A DNA stretch of 64,000 nucleotides, from contig NC_079488.1 in assembly GCF_020520425.1 (NCBI RefSeq), positions 2,519,747-2,583,746 of the forward strand. Direction: 5' to 3'. The stretch comes from Spinacia oleracea (Eukaryota > Streptophyta > Magnoliopsida > Caryophyllales > Amaranthaceae). The translations under genes were made by a program, and so were the position numbers. Positions 42,934 through 54,640 of the stretch are shown here, in pieces; positions within the stretch are counted from its first letter, which is position 1, and each line of letters starts with the position of its first letter. The notes below the pieces were generated by a model. It saw only the letters and a program-made list of their open reading frames with translations. It searched no databases and had not been told where the DNA came from.

Positions 42934-43403
42934 GTGTTGGTTAGGTATACGATAGAGCTCGACTAGTGAAGTGATTTTAATTTGGGAAGTTAGCAGTAGT
43001 TAAAGAAGGAGAAGACGAGTTAATAATTTCATGGAAAAGAGATTTTATTACTGAAGCAAAGGAAGATGGGATCAGTAGGGGAGATGGGAGGGTTAAATGA
43101 CAAGTAAATGTTAGTCGTTGTAGAAGCTAATGAAAAGGAGAAGATGGGTTACATAAGGCCATAAGGGAAATAATTAAAATGGAAGGAAAATAGGTGGATA
43201 TTATAAAGAAAAGGAAAGGAAGTGGGTCACGAGAGTCCCACGTAGGGTTGTCCACGCCAGATTATCGAGTTAACCATCGAAATCCGGCTAAAGGTGGTCT
43301 CTCGCAAAATATTTTATAAATCAGGTTTCTTCTCGCAACATTTTTAAAAAAGCTGGTTTTACTCAAAATCTCTAATTTAAAAGGTGATTTTGACAAAATT
43401 TCC

Positions 43404-43405
43404 AA

Positions 43406-43438
<33 letters not shown>

Positions 43439-43450
43439 AAGAAGAAAACT
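43404..43450. repeat. A-rich simple repeat
   Basis: A long A-run with a few G lies between the DNA transposon end and the gene 2 leader. Its true length is uncertain because homopolymers slip. Confidence 0.8.
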
Positions 43451-43621
43451 CCCTCCCTAAAACCCTAACTACTAGAACCTTCGAAACCCGTTTCTCTCTC
43501 CTCGAGCAGAGCCTACATGCAAAATTGCGAGCAAAGGAGCACAGGAGAAGCCGCAACCGCCATTTCTACTCTCTTCACTTTCTTCAAACCTCGTCAAGTT
43601 ATACTCAATTCATTGTCAAGT

Positions 43622-46600
43622 ATGAAGCTCGACAACAAAAATGGCGACAAAACCCTAATTTCTCTCACTGGTCAGCAAAGGAAACTGCTTCTCCAATCAA
43701 TTTGTCAATTCCTTGAACAAAGTGGCTTCTCCAAATCTCTTAAGAATTTTTACAAAGAGGCAGAAATCGAGGTTCGCTCATTTATATTTGTTTTTTGGTT
43801 TAATTTGTTTAATTTGCTCCCCTAATTTACGAATTTATTGACTGTAAGTTGCAGAAAGAGAGTTGGAAGGATTGTTTATTGAATTTGGAAGAGATGTGTT
43901 ACCAATTTTTGAAGTTGAGGTAGGTCGAACCGTCGAAAGTTAATACTAATCAATGTCAATTACTTCAATTTTTTCTTAAGAGTTGCTGCTCATTTCATGT
44001 ACTGTATTAAGGTTTATGATTGTTTAATGTGATCCTAATTGCTAATGCTGGAATGGACTCAATGTGCCAAAGATTGCTCATTTTCATGATTGTTAAATGC
44101 TTATGTTATTGTAGGTTTGCTTGTGAGTTTCATTCAATTTCACAATGTAATAATTTGAAGAGAATGCTTGCTTTTTTTTATATTTCAAGTCATGGGACAT
44201 GGTTTTTGCTGCTAAATTTATGTGCCAATTGGTGCGGCTTTGTGTAAAGGTGTCAAGATTAATCATTGTTCATCTTTGGGTATTGATAGCTATTGGAGTT
44301 GGGATATTATATTATTGTTGGCGAATGGCGATGTTTGATGTTTATTTATGTTAAGTGGTTGGATTGATCATGCTTGGGTAACTGTTAGGGTCTGTGGCGC
44401 CTTGTCTTGTTTATGCATCGTTTAATTAGTTTACTTAGGTCAAGAATCTCTGTTCTAATGCTACTTGTGTCTCTGTCGCGGGTAGGGATGACGCTAAAAT
44501 TAGTGATTCTGCGGCTTGTGCTGCCAAAGAAATAGCTACTGCCCAGAAGGATGGAAGTATAAATGGTGTTGCATCTGAGGAGCAGGAAAATAACCCTGTT
44601 GATGATGTTAATATAAAACATAAGAAAAAAAAAAGCAAAAGTGCTAGTGATTCATCTGCTCAAATTGCTGAGGAAATTGACCCAAAACCCTCAAAAGTCC
44701 CTGAAGACGTTTCTTTGATTGTGCCAAGTGAACCTGAAAAGAAATCCAAGAAGAAGAAGCGCAAGGGTGAATCTCAGGAAGAAAACAAAGAGGAACTGCC
44801 AGCAGAAGAAACATCAGAAAAACCCGATGTTTCAAAGGAAGAGAAGAAAGAGAAGTCCAAAAGTAAGAAAAAGAAAGAAGATACTTTGAAACCCAATGAT
44901 TCACCTGTAGAAATTACGGAGGTTGTTAGTGAGAAAAAAATTTCGAAGAAAAGAAAGAAGTCCTCATCTGATGAAAATGAGACCGAATGTGTTGAAAAGG
45001 CAGCACTTGATGACTTCAAGCGTAGGAAGACAGAAAATTTAGATGAATCAAATGGAACCATTCTCCCTAAAACACCTAATGGATCTGCCAATGGAGTCTT
45101 GGAAAATGGTGATAGCAAGGAGTCGCAGAAGAAGGATAAAACAAAGCAGCTCAATGGTTCTGAGGTATGTATGCGGCAACATAGTGCTTGCTTTGGTATT
45201 GATTAATTGGTCTTAAGTCTTATGTGATACAAGTGTCCGATATACAAGAGGTTGACTGCTTGAGCTGTGGAGACTTGCCAACTTGATGTATACTCTGATG
45301 TATACTCAGAGAAGCAAGCTAGCATATTCCCAGAAATCCTAATGTTTACAGAGTTTGATGAGTTAAAAGTACAATATGATCTGTATGTTATGTGGAAAAG
45401 CATATGGATTACAATGCATCCATGTCTTTATAACATTTCTCAAATTCCAAACACCAGTTAGAACGATGTTTATGGGAATTATATGGTAAACTACCACTCC
45501 ACAAAATAACCAAATTCACCTTGACATGAGACTTAAAACTCTCGGTATAGCCTGCTTCCTCACTCTTTTTTCCTATCAGAGAAAATACTTTCAAAGAAAT
45601 CTTTGCCTAGAATAAGTACTGCACGTATAAACTACAATGAGGGAAAGGCTAGTATGAGGGACGGTCTTAATGTTGTCAGGCTTTGAGTTGAGTAGTGTGG
45701 GGGGAAACTTGCTTTTGTGATTTGGTGGAGGATTCCGATGCACTTGGCTATGAGCAGAGAGCACAGTGTGGCCTCAATTTAGGTTATTTTTGTCTATTCA
45801 TGGTTGGTTGGCTGGCATAATTTTCAAATTTGATTCAAACAATAGCATAAGTCTGGTGTCAGATTGCTTCCAATTGGTGTGCAGTTATCACCTGTTTCTC
45901 AGGGTCCCACACCCTTAGAACATCAACTTTTCATTATGTTTCGAGTGACATGGTCTTTGAATTGTGAAGTTAGTGAATGGCTGGAATCCCTTCTTTTATG
46001 GGAAAGCTAAAGTTTATTATGGGTAACAGTGGGTATGGAACTTAGTGGAGTTTGGTTCAGAAAAGAGATATTTTTCTTAGGGATTATTTAGTGTGGTGCA
46101 CTATTGCACTGGAGACTTGAGAGTTGAGACACCCCTAAAATGGGTAATGTTTGGTAGAATTATGTGCTTGCAAAGGAAATGCTTGCATGGCAAGGTAATA
46201 GACTAATAGCAGGGACTACATTTAGACCTGGTTATTGGACAGGGTAGTCCAATGGATATAGGGTTAGGGTCAAGTTAATATGGTTTTTATTGGGCAGGGC
46301 TCTTATTGGACAGGGCCTTTATTGGACAGGGTCATTATAGGGTCAAACTTAGTAATGATACAAAAAATTACGCGTATAGCTTCGTATTTACTTGTACTTG
46401 CACATGGCTCTTTCATTTTTCATTTTTCATTGCTCGTTTATTGACCCGCCCATTAATGACCCGCTATTGACCCGCGACCCGCTTTTGACCCGCCCATTAT
46501 CGACCCGCTAAAAATGACCCTTTCAATACCCGACCCTCTTTTAACCCGCACCGACCCTGACCCGCCCCGCCCGATAACCAGGTCTAACTACATTATTATT

Positions 46601-49600
46601 CCATCTTCCTCACGGTAGAGGAACTGAAAGATAATTTAACTTTTACTCCCTTTTCATGGTTCATTGATTTATGTATATGTTATGTTGTTTTATTTTGAGA
46701 CTTCACTTGTTAACTATGAAGTTAAGTTTTTGTCTATATAAGTTGGTAGTGGTGATCAGCGAGGTTTGATAGACATAGTTAACAAAACACAACCGACGGT
46801 TAGGCAAAGGTTGGTCTGATGGTAGGAGTTGTAGGTTGTAGATTCTTCTTTTATTTTATTTTTATTTGAACATGTTTTATCTCATGTGACGCCTAAAGTG
46901 GAAGGTGGATTGTTGATAGTTTGAACGAGCCACATAAGTGTTTAATCCATGAGACAATGCCCTTATTCCTCCACTTTCTTTTCATATACTGTAGTGCTTA
47001 AATGCACAACAAACTAGAATTGGGTGTGGAGCAAGATATTTTTTACTGCTTGCTGGAATGAGTTGAAGTTGCTGAAAATAGTTCATGATTTTTCCTCTCC
47101 AAAAGATTTTTACCATTTAGGAGTTGCAGGCTGCTTGGTGTTTTTTATTTGAATTACCTTTGACCAGGGCTGTATTTGGTCTTAAAGGAACCCCCCTCCC
47201 CCAATGTTTTTCTACATATATCGTGAATGTCGTCTCCTGTAGCTTGTACAGCAAAGTGTGTAACTTCGTCTTTATCTGACCTTAATAGTGTTAAATGTTT
47301 TGTAGTGTTGTGTTTATCTGACCTTTATAAGCTACGTCTGAACTATTATAGTTACATAGGTGATATTTGTAGTGTTGTGTTTCTGCCTGCTTTTGATACC
47401 TGATCGATTTTATCTCTTGATCTATGCACAAAAGAAATGGGGTTATGTGTTGGTGTAATCCTACTCCCCATCAAATGTTGTATGATTGAACCTGAAACTG
47501 ATTATCAAAGTTTGTTGTTTCAGACAAGAACTTCTGCTAATGCATTCCGGAGGGTCAAAGAGGAGGAAGTGGAATTTGTAGATGAAAGGCTTCAAGATAA
47601 TTCTTATTGGGCAAAGGTCTCGTGATTCGGAGTTATTCTTTTACATTTATTTCTTTATCCTATATTTAGAGTGGGAACTTTTTAGAGGAGTTAATGATCC
47701 TTACAAAATATTTGTAGTGTCTTAACACCGTCCTTATGTTGTCTACAGGATGGTGCAGATAGTGGCTATGGAGCTAAAGCACAGGAAGTTTTGGGGCAGG
47801 TTAGAGGAAGGTAAATGTCTCTAACTCTCTACTGTATGCTTCATTTCTTTTTACTTGGAAATGCTTGATCTTCCTTGTTGGCTCGTATCATCAGGGAATA
47901 TAGGCGTTAATGTGTTGTGCGCCATAGTTAAACTGCTATAAAAAGTATAGTGAGTGATAGTTAATAGAGCCACTTCTTTTCCCCATCATCTCCCAACTCT
48001 TTGTTGGTTCATCTGTTCTTTTGCGTTATGAAAGGGTTGATTTGTGAATGCTGTTGTTTTGCTTTCAACCCGAGTCATTGAATATCAACTTATAAAGTAA
48101 CAATCCCCTCAAAAAAACCTTATAAAGTTACAAGTCAAGAAAGGGGAAGTTATTTCAATTTAGTACTGCTCTCAGAATGAAGTCAGATTGTTTTTCTGTT
48201 TCTTTCTTTCTTCCTATCCTGGACTCTCCTCTTATTCCTTGTATTTCAATGGTTTTCTCTGTGTGTTAATGAATGATCTTACTCATTGGCTGGAGATCTA
48301 TTAACAGTTTGTAACTTTGTTTTTTTTTTGGTGAGAAAGAGGGGCAAAGAACCCCTAAATAAATACAAAGCTAGTCAAACTAAAAAGTAGAAAAACACTA
48401 CAAAGAAACGAAAGAACAGAAAGCATAAAAACAAAGAAAAGTATACCAGCAGTAATACTAATCAGGTAGCTAGTGCAGGCACTTTCCGAGCAATAGCTAA
48501 GCCACCCAGGTCCTCCAATAAAACGGTTTGAAGACCCTCCGCCTCAAAGATGACCATCTTCTGCTCCAAGTCCACCCCGTGATTAGCAAGCCAGTCTGCC
48601 GCACGATTCGCTTCACGATAATTATGATGAACTCCGCCTCAAAGATGACCATCTTCTGCTCCAAGTTCACCCCGTGATTAGCAAACCAGTCCACTTAATC
48701 AAAGACTTTCACTTTCGGATAATATGAAAACCCGGTGAAGTAGGAATAGTAGTATTAGTGAGGAGTTGTACTACTATTTCTGAATCCACCGTAAGTTGCA
48801 CTTGTTTATTGCCTCCATTTCAAGCTAATGCTAGACCATGAAGAACACCCAGTAGCTCTGCCTTCGTGCTAGAACAAGCACCGCACGTAGCAACAAATAC
48901 CTCAAACAACTCTCCTCTATGTCCTCTTATCAATCCTCCACAGCCCGCCTTCCCCGGGTTTCCCTTGGAGGCACCATCAGTATTAAGTCTCACCGAACCT
49001 TCTCTTGGACACATCCATGTGATGAAGATTTCTTCTCTACCCCTCATTACGCTTACCCATCAATAAATCATCTTTCATCATTGCTTTCTTGATTGATTCC
49101 ACCCGAGCAATAAGGAAACTGAGTTGATCTTGGAATGTGGAATGTCAAATTCGACCAAAACAACGATTATTACGCCATTTCCAAATCCACCATAGAGTAG
49201 TAGCGAAGACAACAGCCCAATCCTCGTTCCATGTATGATTATCCTCCCTCAAATTAATTTCCGGCCATTGTAAAAAAGGAGTATCAAGTAATTCTTGGTC
49301 ATTGATCCATGGGAAATTCCTCCATACCATGACTGCAGCAGGACAAGCTCTAAGCACATGCTCAGTATTTTCTCTTCCACAGCTCCCCAGGTACGACATC
49401 TAGGATCATTAGTAATCGTTCTCAAAAAACGATTTGAATTGGTCATTAGTCTATCTAGAAACACCAACCAAATAAAGAATCTAATCCTTTGAGGGATAGG
49501 AAGTTTCCATATTTTACTCCAACAAGGGTGTAATCTTAGGTTTCACCTTTAATCAATTGAAGAGTCGATTTTATCGAGAAGCCACCAGAGGGTTCACCAT

Positions 49601-51118
49601 TAAAACCCTTGTTGGGAGTAATCAATCGCCTCCGGGTCATCTTGTAACTTGAATGAAGCAATGAGTTGTAAAATATTGGGAGGAAGGTACTCAGCAAAGA
49701 ACTCCAATTTCCAACCTTCATTGATATCCCAAGCATCACTAACTAAAATATCTTGTACTTAGAGGTGGAGGGGCAGTCACAAGTGAGAGAAGTGGCTTGG
49801 TCGTGGCCCAAGGCTGCTTCCAAAACAAAGTTCCAGCTCCTTTTCCTACTGCCATGCCAATTCCTTGCTTTAGAATGTTCAGATTGTCTGTGATTCCTCT
49901 TCAAGCATTGGAGGAATCACTCTTGGCTTTAAACATATTAACATCATAACGTCCGTCACAATATTTACTACGCAAAACCCTTGACCAAAGAGCATCTGGT
50001 TTTGCTAGTAATCTCTATCCAAGTTTAGTGAGAAAGTATGCATTTGCTTGTCTCATAGACCTCAATCCTAAACCTCCAGAATGTTTTGGTTTAGTGACAG
50101 TTCCCAAGACACAAGATGCACCCTCCGTTGCTCTTCCGACCCACCCCATAGTAAACAGTGAGAAATACAGTCAATTTCATTGCAAGTCGTCCTTAGCAAT
50201 TTTGCTGTTTGCATAGCATAATAAGGCATTGAAACTGATGCAAGATTGGATTAAGGTAGCCCATCCTGCCATTGAGATCATTTTAGATTTCCATCCCGCT
50301 AATTATCCATTAATCCGGTCCACCATAAATTGATACTCCTTAGAAGTACGCCTGTTGGTACGCCTAAATACAAACCAAGGTCAACGGTTTCCTCTATGTG
50401 TTGAGGATATTGCATACCCCACCTTTAATATCTTCAGAAGTGTTTTTAGAGAAAAGGACTTTTGATTTTGAATAACTCACTTTGCTTCCTGAGGCATCGC
50501 AAAACTGACCAAGACAAGCTGAAATAATTTGGGCCTGATCTTCAGAAGCCTTGGCAAACAGAATAAGGTCATCTGCAAAGGCCAAGTTTGAAATAATAGG
50601 GCCATTACGGTTGGCCCTAACTGGTTTCCATATCCCCAAACTAATGGCATTCTCAATGAGATGGGCTAACTACATATGACATAAAAATACGGGGATATCG
50701 TCACCCTGTCTAACGCCCCTAGACGGGTTACTTCAATTTAGTACTGCTCTCAGAATAAAGTCAGATTGTATTTTCTATTTCTTTCTTTCTTTCTATCCTG
50801 GACTCACTCTTATTCCTTGTATTAAATGGTGTTCTCTCACTCTCTGTGTGTTAATGAATGAACTTACTGATTGGCTGGAGTTCTGTTTATCAGTTTTATC
50901 TTCAATATCTGCTGAATTAGGGTTTAGGGTCTTACTCCGTTATGATTTAGGAATTCGGAAAACTACAATTATGTTTTGTACCATTTGTAATAATTTCTTG
51001 TGTTCTTGATAGGGATTTTCGCCATGAGAAAACCAAGAAAAAACGTGGAAGCTACAGAGGAGGACAAATCGATCTGGACTCTCATTCAATCAAGTTCAAT
51101 TATGATGATGAAGAATGA
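43622..51118 (+). CDS. LisH and SRP40-C domain nucleolar phosphoprotein (Nopp140/SRP40-like, 6 exons)
   Basis: Exons: 43622-43771, 43855-43919, 44486-45164, 47524-47616, 47749-47810, 51013-51118. They join in frame to 384 codons. The N-terminus has a LisH-like helix pair (about 15-50, LLLQSICQFLEQSGFSKSLK), a dimerisation motif. The middle (about 72-298) is Lys/Glu/Ser-rich with basic clusters such as KKSKKKKRKGE, typical of nucleolar phosphoproteins and a plausible nuclear signal. The C-terminus (about 299-384) is the SRP40/Nopp140 C-terminal domain: NAFRRVKEEEVEF, NSYWAKDGADSGYGAKAQEVLGQ, RDFRHEKTKKKRG, GGQIDLDSHSIKFNYDDE. Family members act in the nucleolus and Cajal bodies in snoRNP and ribosome assembly. 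An in-frame ATG at 43517 would add 35 residues; 43622 is preferred because the LisH domain follows closely. Donors of exons 1 (GTTCGC) and 4 (GTCTCG) are weak. Intron 3 holds a hAT-like MITE and intron 5 a LINE, yet all exons remain open. Confidence 0.9.
46223..46586. mobile_element. hAT-type MITE in intron 3, with 8-bp TSD
   Basis: 364 bp. TIRs start TAGACCTGGTTATTGGACAG at the left and end CCCGATAACCAGGTCTA at the right. An exact 8-bp direct repeat ACTACATT flanks it (46215-46222, 46587-46594). The duplicated gene tail holds the single unoccupied copy at 57104-57111. The subterminal part on one side repeats GACCCG many times. No coding sense. Confidence 0.92.
48150..48319 (+). repeat. left copy of a direct repeat flanking the LINE
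   Basis: The segment TTTCAATTTAGTACTGCTCT ... TTAATGAATGATCTTACTCATTGGCTGGAG recurs at 50728-50890 on the other side of the LINE, with small indels. The paralogous tail has it once (about 57907-58090). Confidence 0.85.
48320..50727 (-). mobile_element. 5'-truncated L1-type LINE with RNase H, decayed, in intron 5
   Basis: On the minus strand the element ends in an A-run (T-run at 48320-48329 on +). From 5' to 3' it shows a reverse-transcriptase piece with the catalytic FADD (50394-50639, LAFADDLILFAKAS), a zinc-binding segment (49145-49399, SCGRENTEHVLRACP) and RNase H (48820-49047, LNTDGASKGNPGKAGCGG and STKAELLG). This order and the terminal RNase H fit plant L1-type LINEs. Endonuclease and the start of RT are missing and frames are broken. 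Confidence 0.88.
48534..48690. repeat. local duplication inside the LINE 3' part
   Basis: A segment beginning CGCCTCAAAGATGACCATCT and running through CACCCCGTGATTAGCAA (about 48541-48598) recurs at 48636-48692, with a few changes. It probably arose within the LINE or after insertion. Confidence 0.8.
50728..50890 (+). repeat. right copy of a direct repeat flanking the LINE
   Basis: Second copy of the roughly 160-bp segment described at 48150-48319, lying directly at the truncated 5' end of the LINE. Confidence 0.85.
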
Positions 51119-51741
51119 CTTGTTGCTTAAATGTTCCTGCATGTGGAACTAGCATCTAAAAAAATTTTGGTCTAATATTTTCTTACATTTTTTTGTACAA
51201 CCCTTTTGGATTATTGTTGATTGTAATTGACATGATATCGTTGGCATACGGAGTACTTGTATTTCTTTCCTGCATCTTCAAAGTTCAAATATTTAGCTTC
51301 CAGCAATTTATTGGAGAAAGCAATATGAATTCAACCATAAGTTCAAATATGTGCGTGATTTCACGTGCCCTTACTGAAAATGTAACACTTGACACCCGTT
51401 TGGCTGTGATAAAATACTTCGTCTCTCTGACTGTCTCGTTTTACTTGCCCTATTTGACTAGTTTTGTGAGAGTTTTTGGGTTAAATAGAGCAAGTAAAAT
51501 GAGGCAGACATAGTCAAGTTGATTATCAACTCTCAATTTTGTAATGCTAGATTTGATTATACTGCTTGATTTTGACCGGTTTATTCTCAATTTTGTGATG
51601 TCATATTAACGAGTCGAGTTCTTGGAACAACGTACACCTTATTGGATTAGGACGCTGGTATTATGAAAATAACGACGAAAATAAAGAGATCATTAGAATT
51701 AAGCTATACTGTACATCGGAGATGGTGCACGATAAATACTG
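51119..51741. other. gene 2 3' UTR and flank
   Basis: The probable 3' UTR is shared with the duplicated tail up to about 51293 (TTCAAAGTTCAAATATTTA). Beyond that the two copies differ. No gene seen. Confidence 0.55.
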
Positions 51742-52128
51742 TAGACCTGGTTATCGGGCGGGGCGGGTCAGGGTCAGTGCGGGTCAAAAGAGGGTCGGGT
51801 ATTAAAAGGGTCATTTTTAGCGGGTCGATAATGGGCGGGTCAAAAGCGGATCGCGGGTCAATAGAGGGTCATTAGTGGGCGGGTCAATAAACGAGCAATG
51901 AAAAATGAAAAACAGAGCCATGTGCCTTACCAGTAAATACGAAGTTATACACGTAATTTTTTGTATCATTACTATTTTAATTTTCAAAATAATTATAGTA
52001 TAAGTTTTACCCTATAATGATCCTGTCCAATAAAGGCCCTGTCCAATAAGAGCCCTGCCCAATAAAAGCCCTATTAACTTGACCCTAACCCTATATTCAT
52101 TGGACTACCTGTCCAATAACCAGGTCTA
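51742..52128. mobile_element. second copy of the hAT-type MITE, opposite orientation
   Basis: 387 bp, same family as 46223-46586 but inverted: it begins TAGACCTGGTTATCGGGCGG and ends TCCAATAACCAGGTCTA, with GGGTC repeats at the left. A clean 8-bp target duplication is not visible; the flanks share only CTG. Confidence 0.85.
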
Positions 52129-54640
52129 CTGTACAACGGAGAAGTTCAACTCTTGTCATTTTTCCAGTGAGCAGGCAAAAGTTGAATCAGAACAGGCAAT
52201 TGCCATACCGGCCCAACCAGTTTATTGAAATCAATCTCTCTCATCTCACTACTTTCACGAGCCACCGGAAGCCGGCGAGAAGCAACTTTCACGGCGAGAA
52301 GCGGCGCCAGTGCAGACGAATTGATCTCCTCCTTGCCAGTTTAGGGTTTTTGAATTGGGGAATTTTGGAAACTAGGGTTCATGAATTGGGGATATTGGAG
52401 TTGACTAATTAGACACGGGACACGAAGCACCGTCGGTACCACCACTGTTACCTGGTCAACGGAGACGGTGGCGGCGGTGTGGCAGCGGAAGTCCACCACC
52501 AGGAACATGAGCGTGAGTTTTTTTTAATAGTTTTTTCAATTTAAATTGACATTCAAGTTAAAATGGTTGAAATTGTATTTGAATTAAAATCAGCCAAATA
52601 ATATGTAAACACTGTCTTTTGTTTTGACTGCATTGGTTGTTAATCGTTCTAATGTTAATTGGGTTTCATTATTTTTAAAGTTTTATCATTGTTTTCTTGG
52701 CATCTTTTGCAAATTAGGTGTTAAATTTGATTCGATTTTGTATGTTTTGATGTTCCCATTTGTTTATTTGTGATTATGTTGAGTAGAGGAAGGAGAGTAT
52801 GGAGATCATAGTATCATGCTGTGTTGGTTGGGTGAAAATTTGGAAATGTAACTTAATAAAAAGAGTTGATAATTTAAATCTTTGACATTCTTCATATGAG
52901 CCCAAAGGTAGCAGCTTTTTAGGCAATTAACAAACCCCATAATCCCAAATGAATATTGTTGTTAAGCCCTTTGAATTAGACTGAGAGTATGAGACAGATG
53001 ATTTCATGGAGAAATTCCAGCTTTCTTTCGTGGTTTGATCATAGTTCTAAGTAGGTTTCAATTGAACTATCTTTAATCCCAATGAATGTTGTTGTTAAGC
53101 CCTTTGAATTAGACTGAGAGTATGAGACATATGATTTCCCGGAGAAATTCCAGCTTTCTTTCGTGGTTTGATCATAATTCTAAGTAGGTTTCAATTGAAT
53201 TTTCTTTCTATGAGCTTAGCAACATTATTTACCATCTTTTGGTAGGTTTCAATTAAATAATCTTTCTATGAGCTTAGCAACATTATTTACCATCTTTTGG
53301 TGGGAGAAATATAGTTTGTGGATTGTATTTTTCTTTGATGGTGCCATGGTGGATTGAAATTAGACTATGTTTCTTTTCATTAACTTTTTAGGTTGAAATC
53401 ACTCCAAGGAACAATACCGAAACATGAAATCTCGTTACTCGCAGTACAGTAGTTTTAAGTATCTGATTATTTGTTGTAATTTGAACTCTTTTTTTCAACT
53501 TGCATGTTTTATTCTAAGTATGTGGTCCGAGTTGATAGTACCCTACCATTGCCAAATCAAATTCCCGGGTCCGCCACTGAGTGCTACTGTGCTAGTATTC
53601 ATTAGAAATGTCTCTATGCAAATGTGTTCGTTAACTACAAAACTTGAGCACTAAACATATTACTGCTAATCACTATGCTTTCCGTTCTCAAGGTCTCTGT
53701 CTTGTTCTTGCACTACAAATCTTAGACAGCAAGCACTAAGACGCTACCACTGTGGTTTTCGTATGGGGTTTCTTGGATGCTACAATCACACTTGTCAATG
53801 TTGTTCTTTTTATTGGGTTTCTAATACGCGGTGCAATAGTGTGTAGGTTTTAGTTTTGTATCTTTGAGCTTAGCTTCTATGTCCAACATTATCAATAAAG
53901 GATGTATGCGCCATGAGGAGATGTTACATGGGTAGGGAAAGGTATTGAGAGGATAGAAGGTGATTCAGGTACTACCGAGTATTTAATTTATGATTGGTAA
54001 CTTCCTTTTTGTCCTGTGCACTTTATGCACTTGAATCCAGAAGCTTTGTTGACCTCTCAACTTCTAATTTTCTACCTAGCATGGCCGTAACTCATAAGCC
54101 CCTTGCGCGGTTGCAGTTTTTTTTTTTAATTTTTTTTCTGTGATTATGGCTCTAATCAGTGACTTGTCGATCTGTCTTTGAAGAATATGATTGAACTTTG
54201 TATTTTGTCTGTTGGTATTTAATGGTTTAAGGTTTTATACTCTTATTTCTTTAAAGTTTTACTGTGAATTACATTGTCTTTTCTTTCCCCTTTGTTTTTC
54301 TTGTGGATTTCTAGGGAGCCTTTTAATAACGAGGGCTAACTGTTTCTTAGTTGAGTTTGATCATATCTATCTCACCAAGTTTGTCAAGTGTCTAGTGCCT
54401 GCTAGACAATATGGTGCAATTAAATAGACACAGTGCGATGTTCTTCCATGCCTGTCTCGTGTTATTATTTTAATTGCTACCTCTACCTTGCACTTCATTC
54501 ATGGTTTTTCATTGATTTTTGCTTTCTGTTGCTATTATGCAGGTTGTGGCTGATTTTTATTTATAAATCTCATCAAGATCAATATCAGGACCAGTACGTA
54601 GTGACATCTACACCAATATCAGCAGCAGCAAAAGGATCCA
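52129..54640 (+). promoter_or_regulatory. promoter, 5' UTR and probable leader intron of the hyccin gene
   Basis: A TC-rich stretch with AGGGTTT-type motifs (about 52190-52510) looks like a 5' leader exon. A GTGAGT donor at about 52512 and a TTATGCAG acceptor ending at 54542 would give a leader intron of about 2 kb before the ATG at 54641. This is inferred from signals only. The intron holds a local duplication at about 52955-53300. No other gene seen. Confidence 0.4.
52955..53300 (+). repeat. adjacent tandem duplications of about 125 bp and 68 bp
   Basis: The unit with GTTGTTAAGCCCTTTGAATT through TTCGTGGTTTGATCATA occurs twice (about 52959 and 53090). Directly after it, TTTCTATGAGCTTAGCAACA through ACCATCTTTTGGT occurs twice (about 53202 and 53263). 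Confidence 0.85.

Larger units (their letters stand above)
19676..43403. mobile_element. long-TIR DNA transposon hosting the retrotransposon nest
   Basis: The left end (19676-19804) and the reverse complement of the right end (43277-43403) align over about 128 bp. Shared landmarks are AATTTTGT, CACCTTTTAAA, TTGCGAGAAGAAACC, AAAATATTTTGCGAGAGACC and ACCTTTAGCC. Both ends abut A-runs, so a poly-A target duplication is likely. Without the gypsy insertion (19965-42938, counting one target copy) the element would be about 750 bp, without coding sense: a non-autonomous element, perhaps Mutator-like given the long TIRs. It ends just upstream of gene 2. Confidence 0.7.

Noticed and set aside
43517..43621. 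Alternative upstream start for the SRP40-like gene, adding 35 residues
   Set aside because: The added stretch is unlike any part of the LisH/SRP40 family; 43622 directly precedes the LisH region. It may still be used.
49295..50216. Plus-strand ORFs inside gene 2 intron 5
   Set aside because: They are antisense shadows of the decayed LINE reverse transcriptase and RNase H.
52167..52412. 81-codon ORF upstream of hyccin
   Set aside because: It falls in the probable 5' leader exon and has no recognisable domain; an upstream ORF is possible but unsupported.
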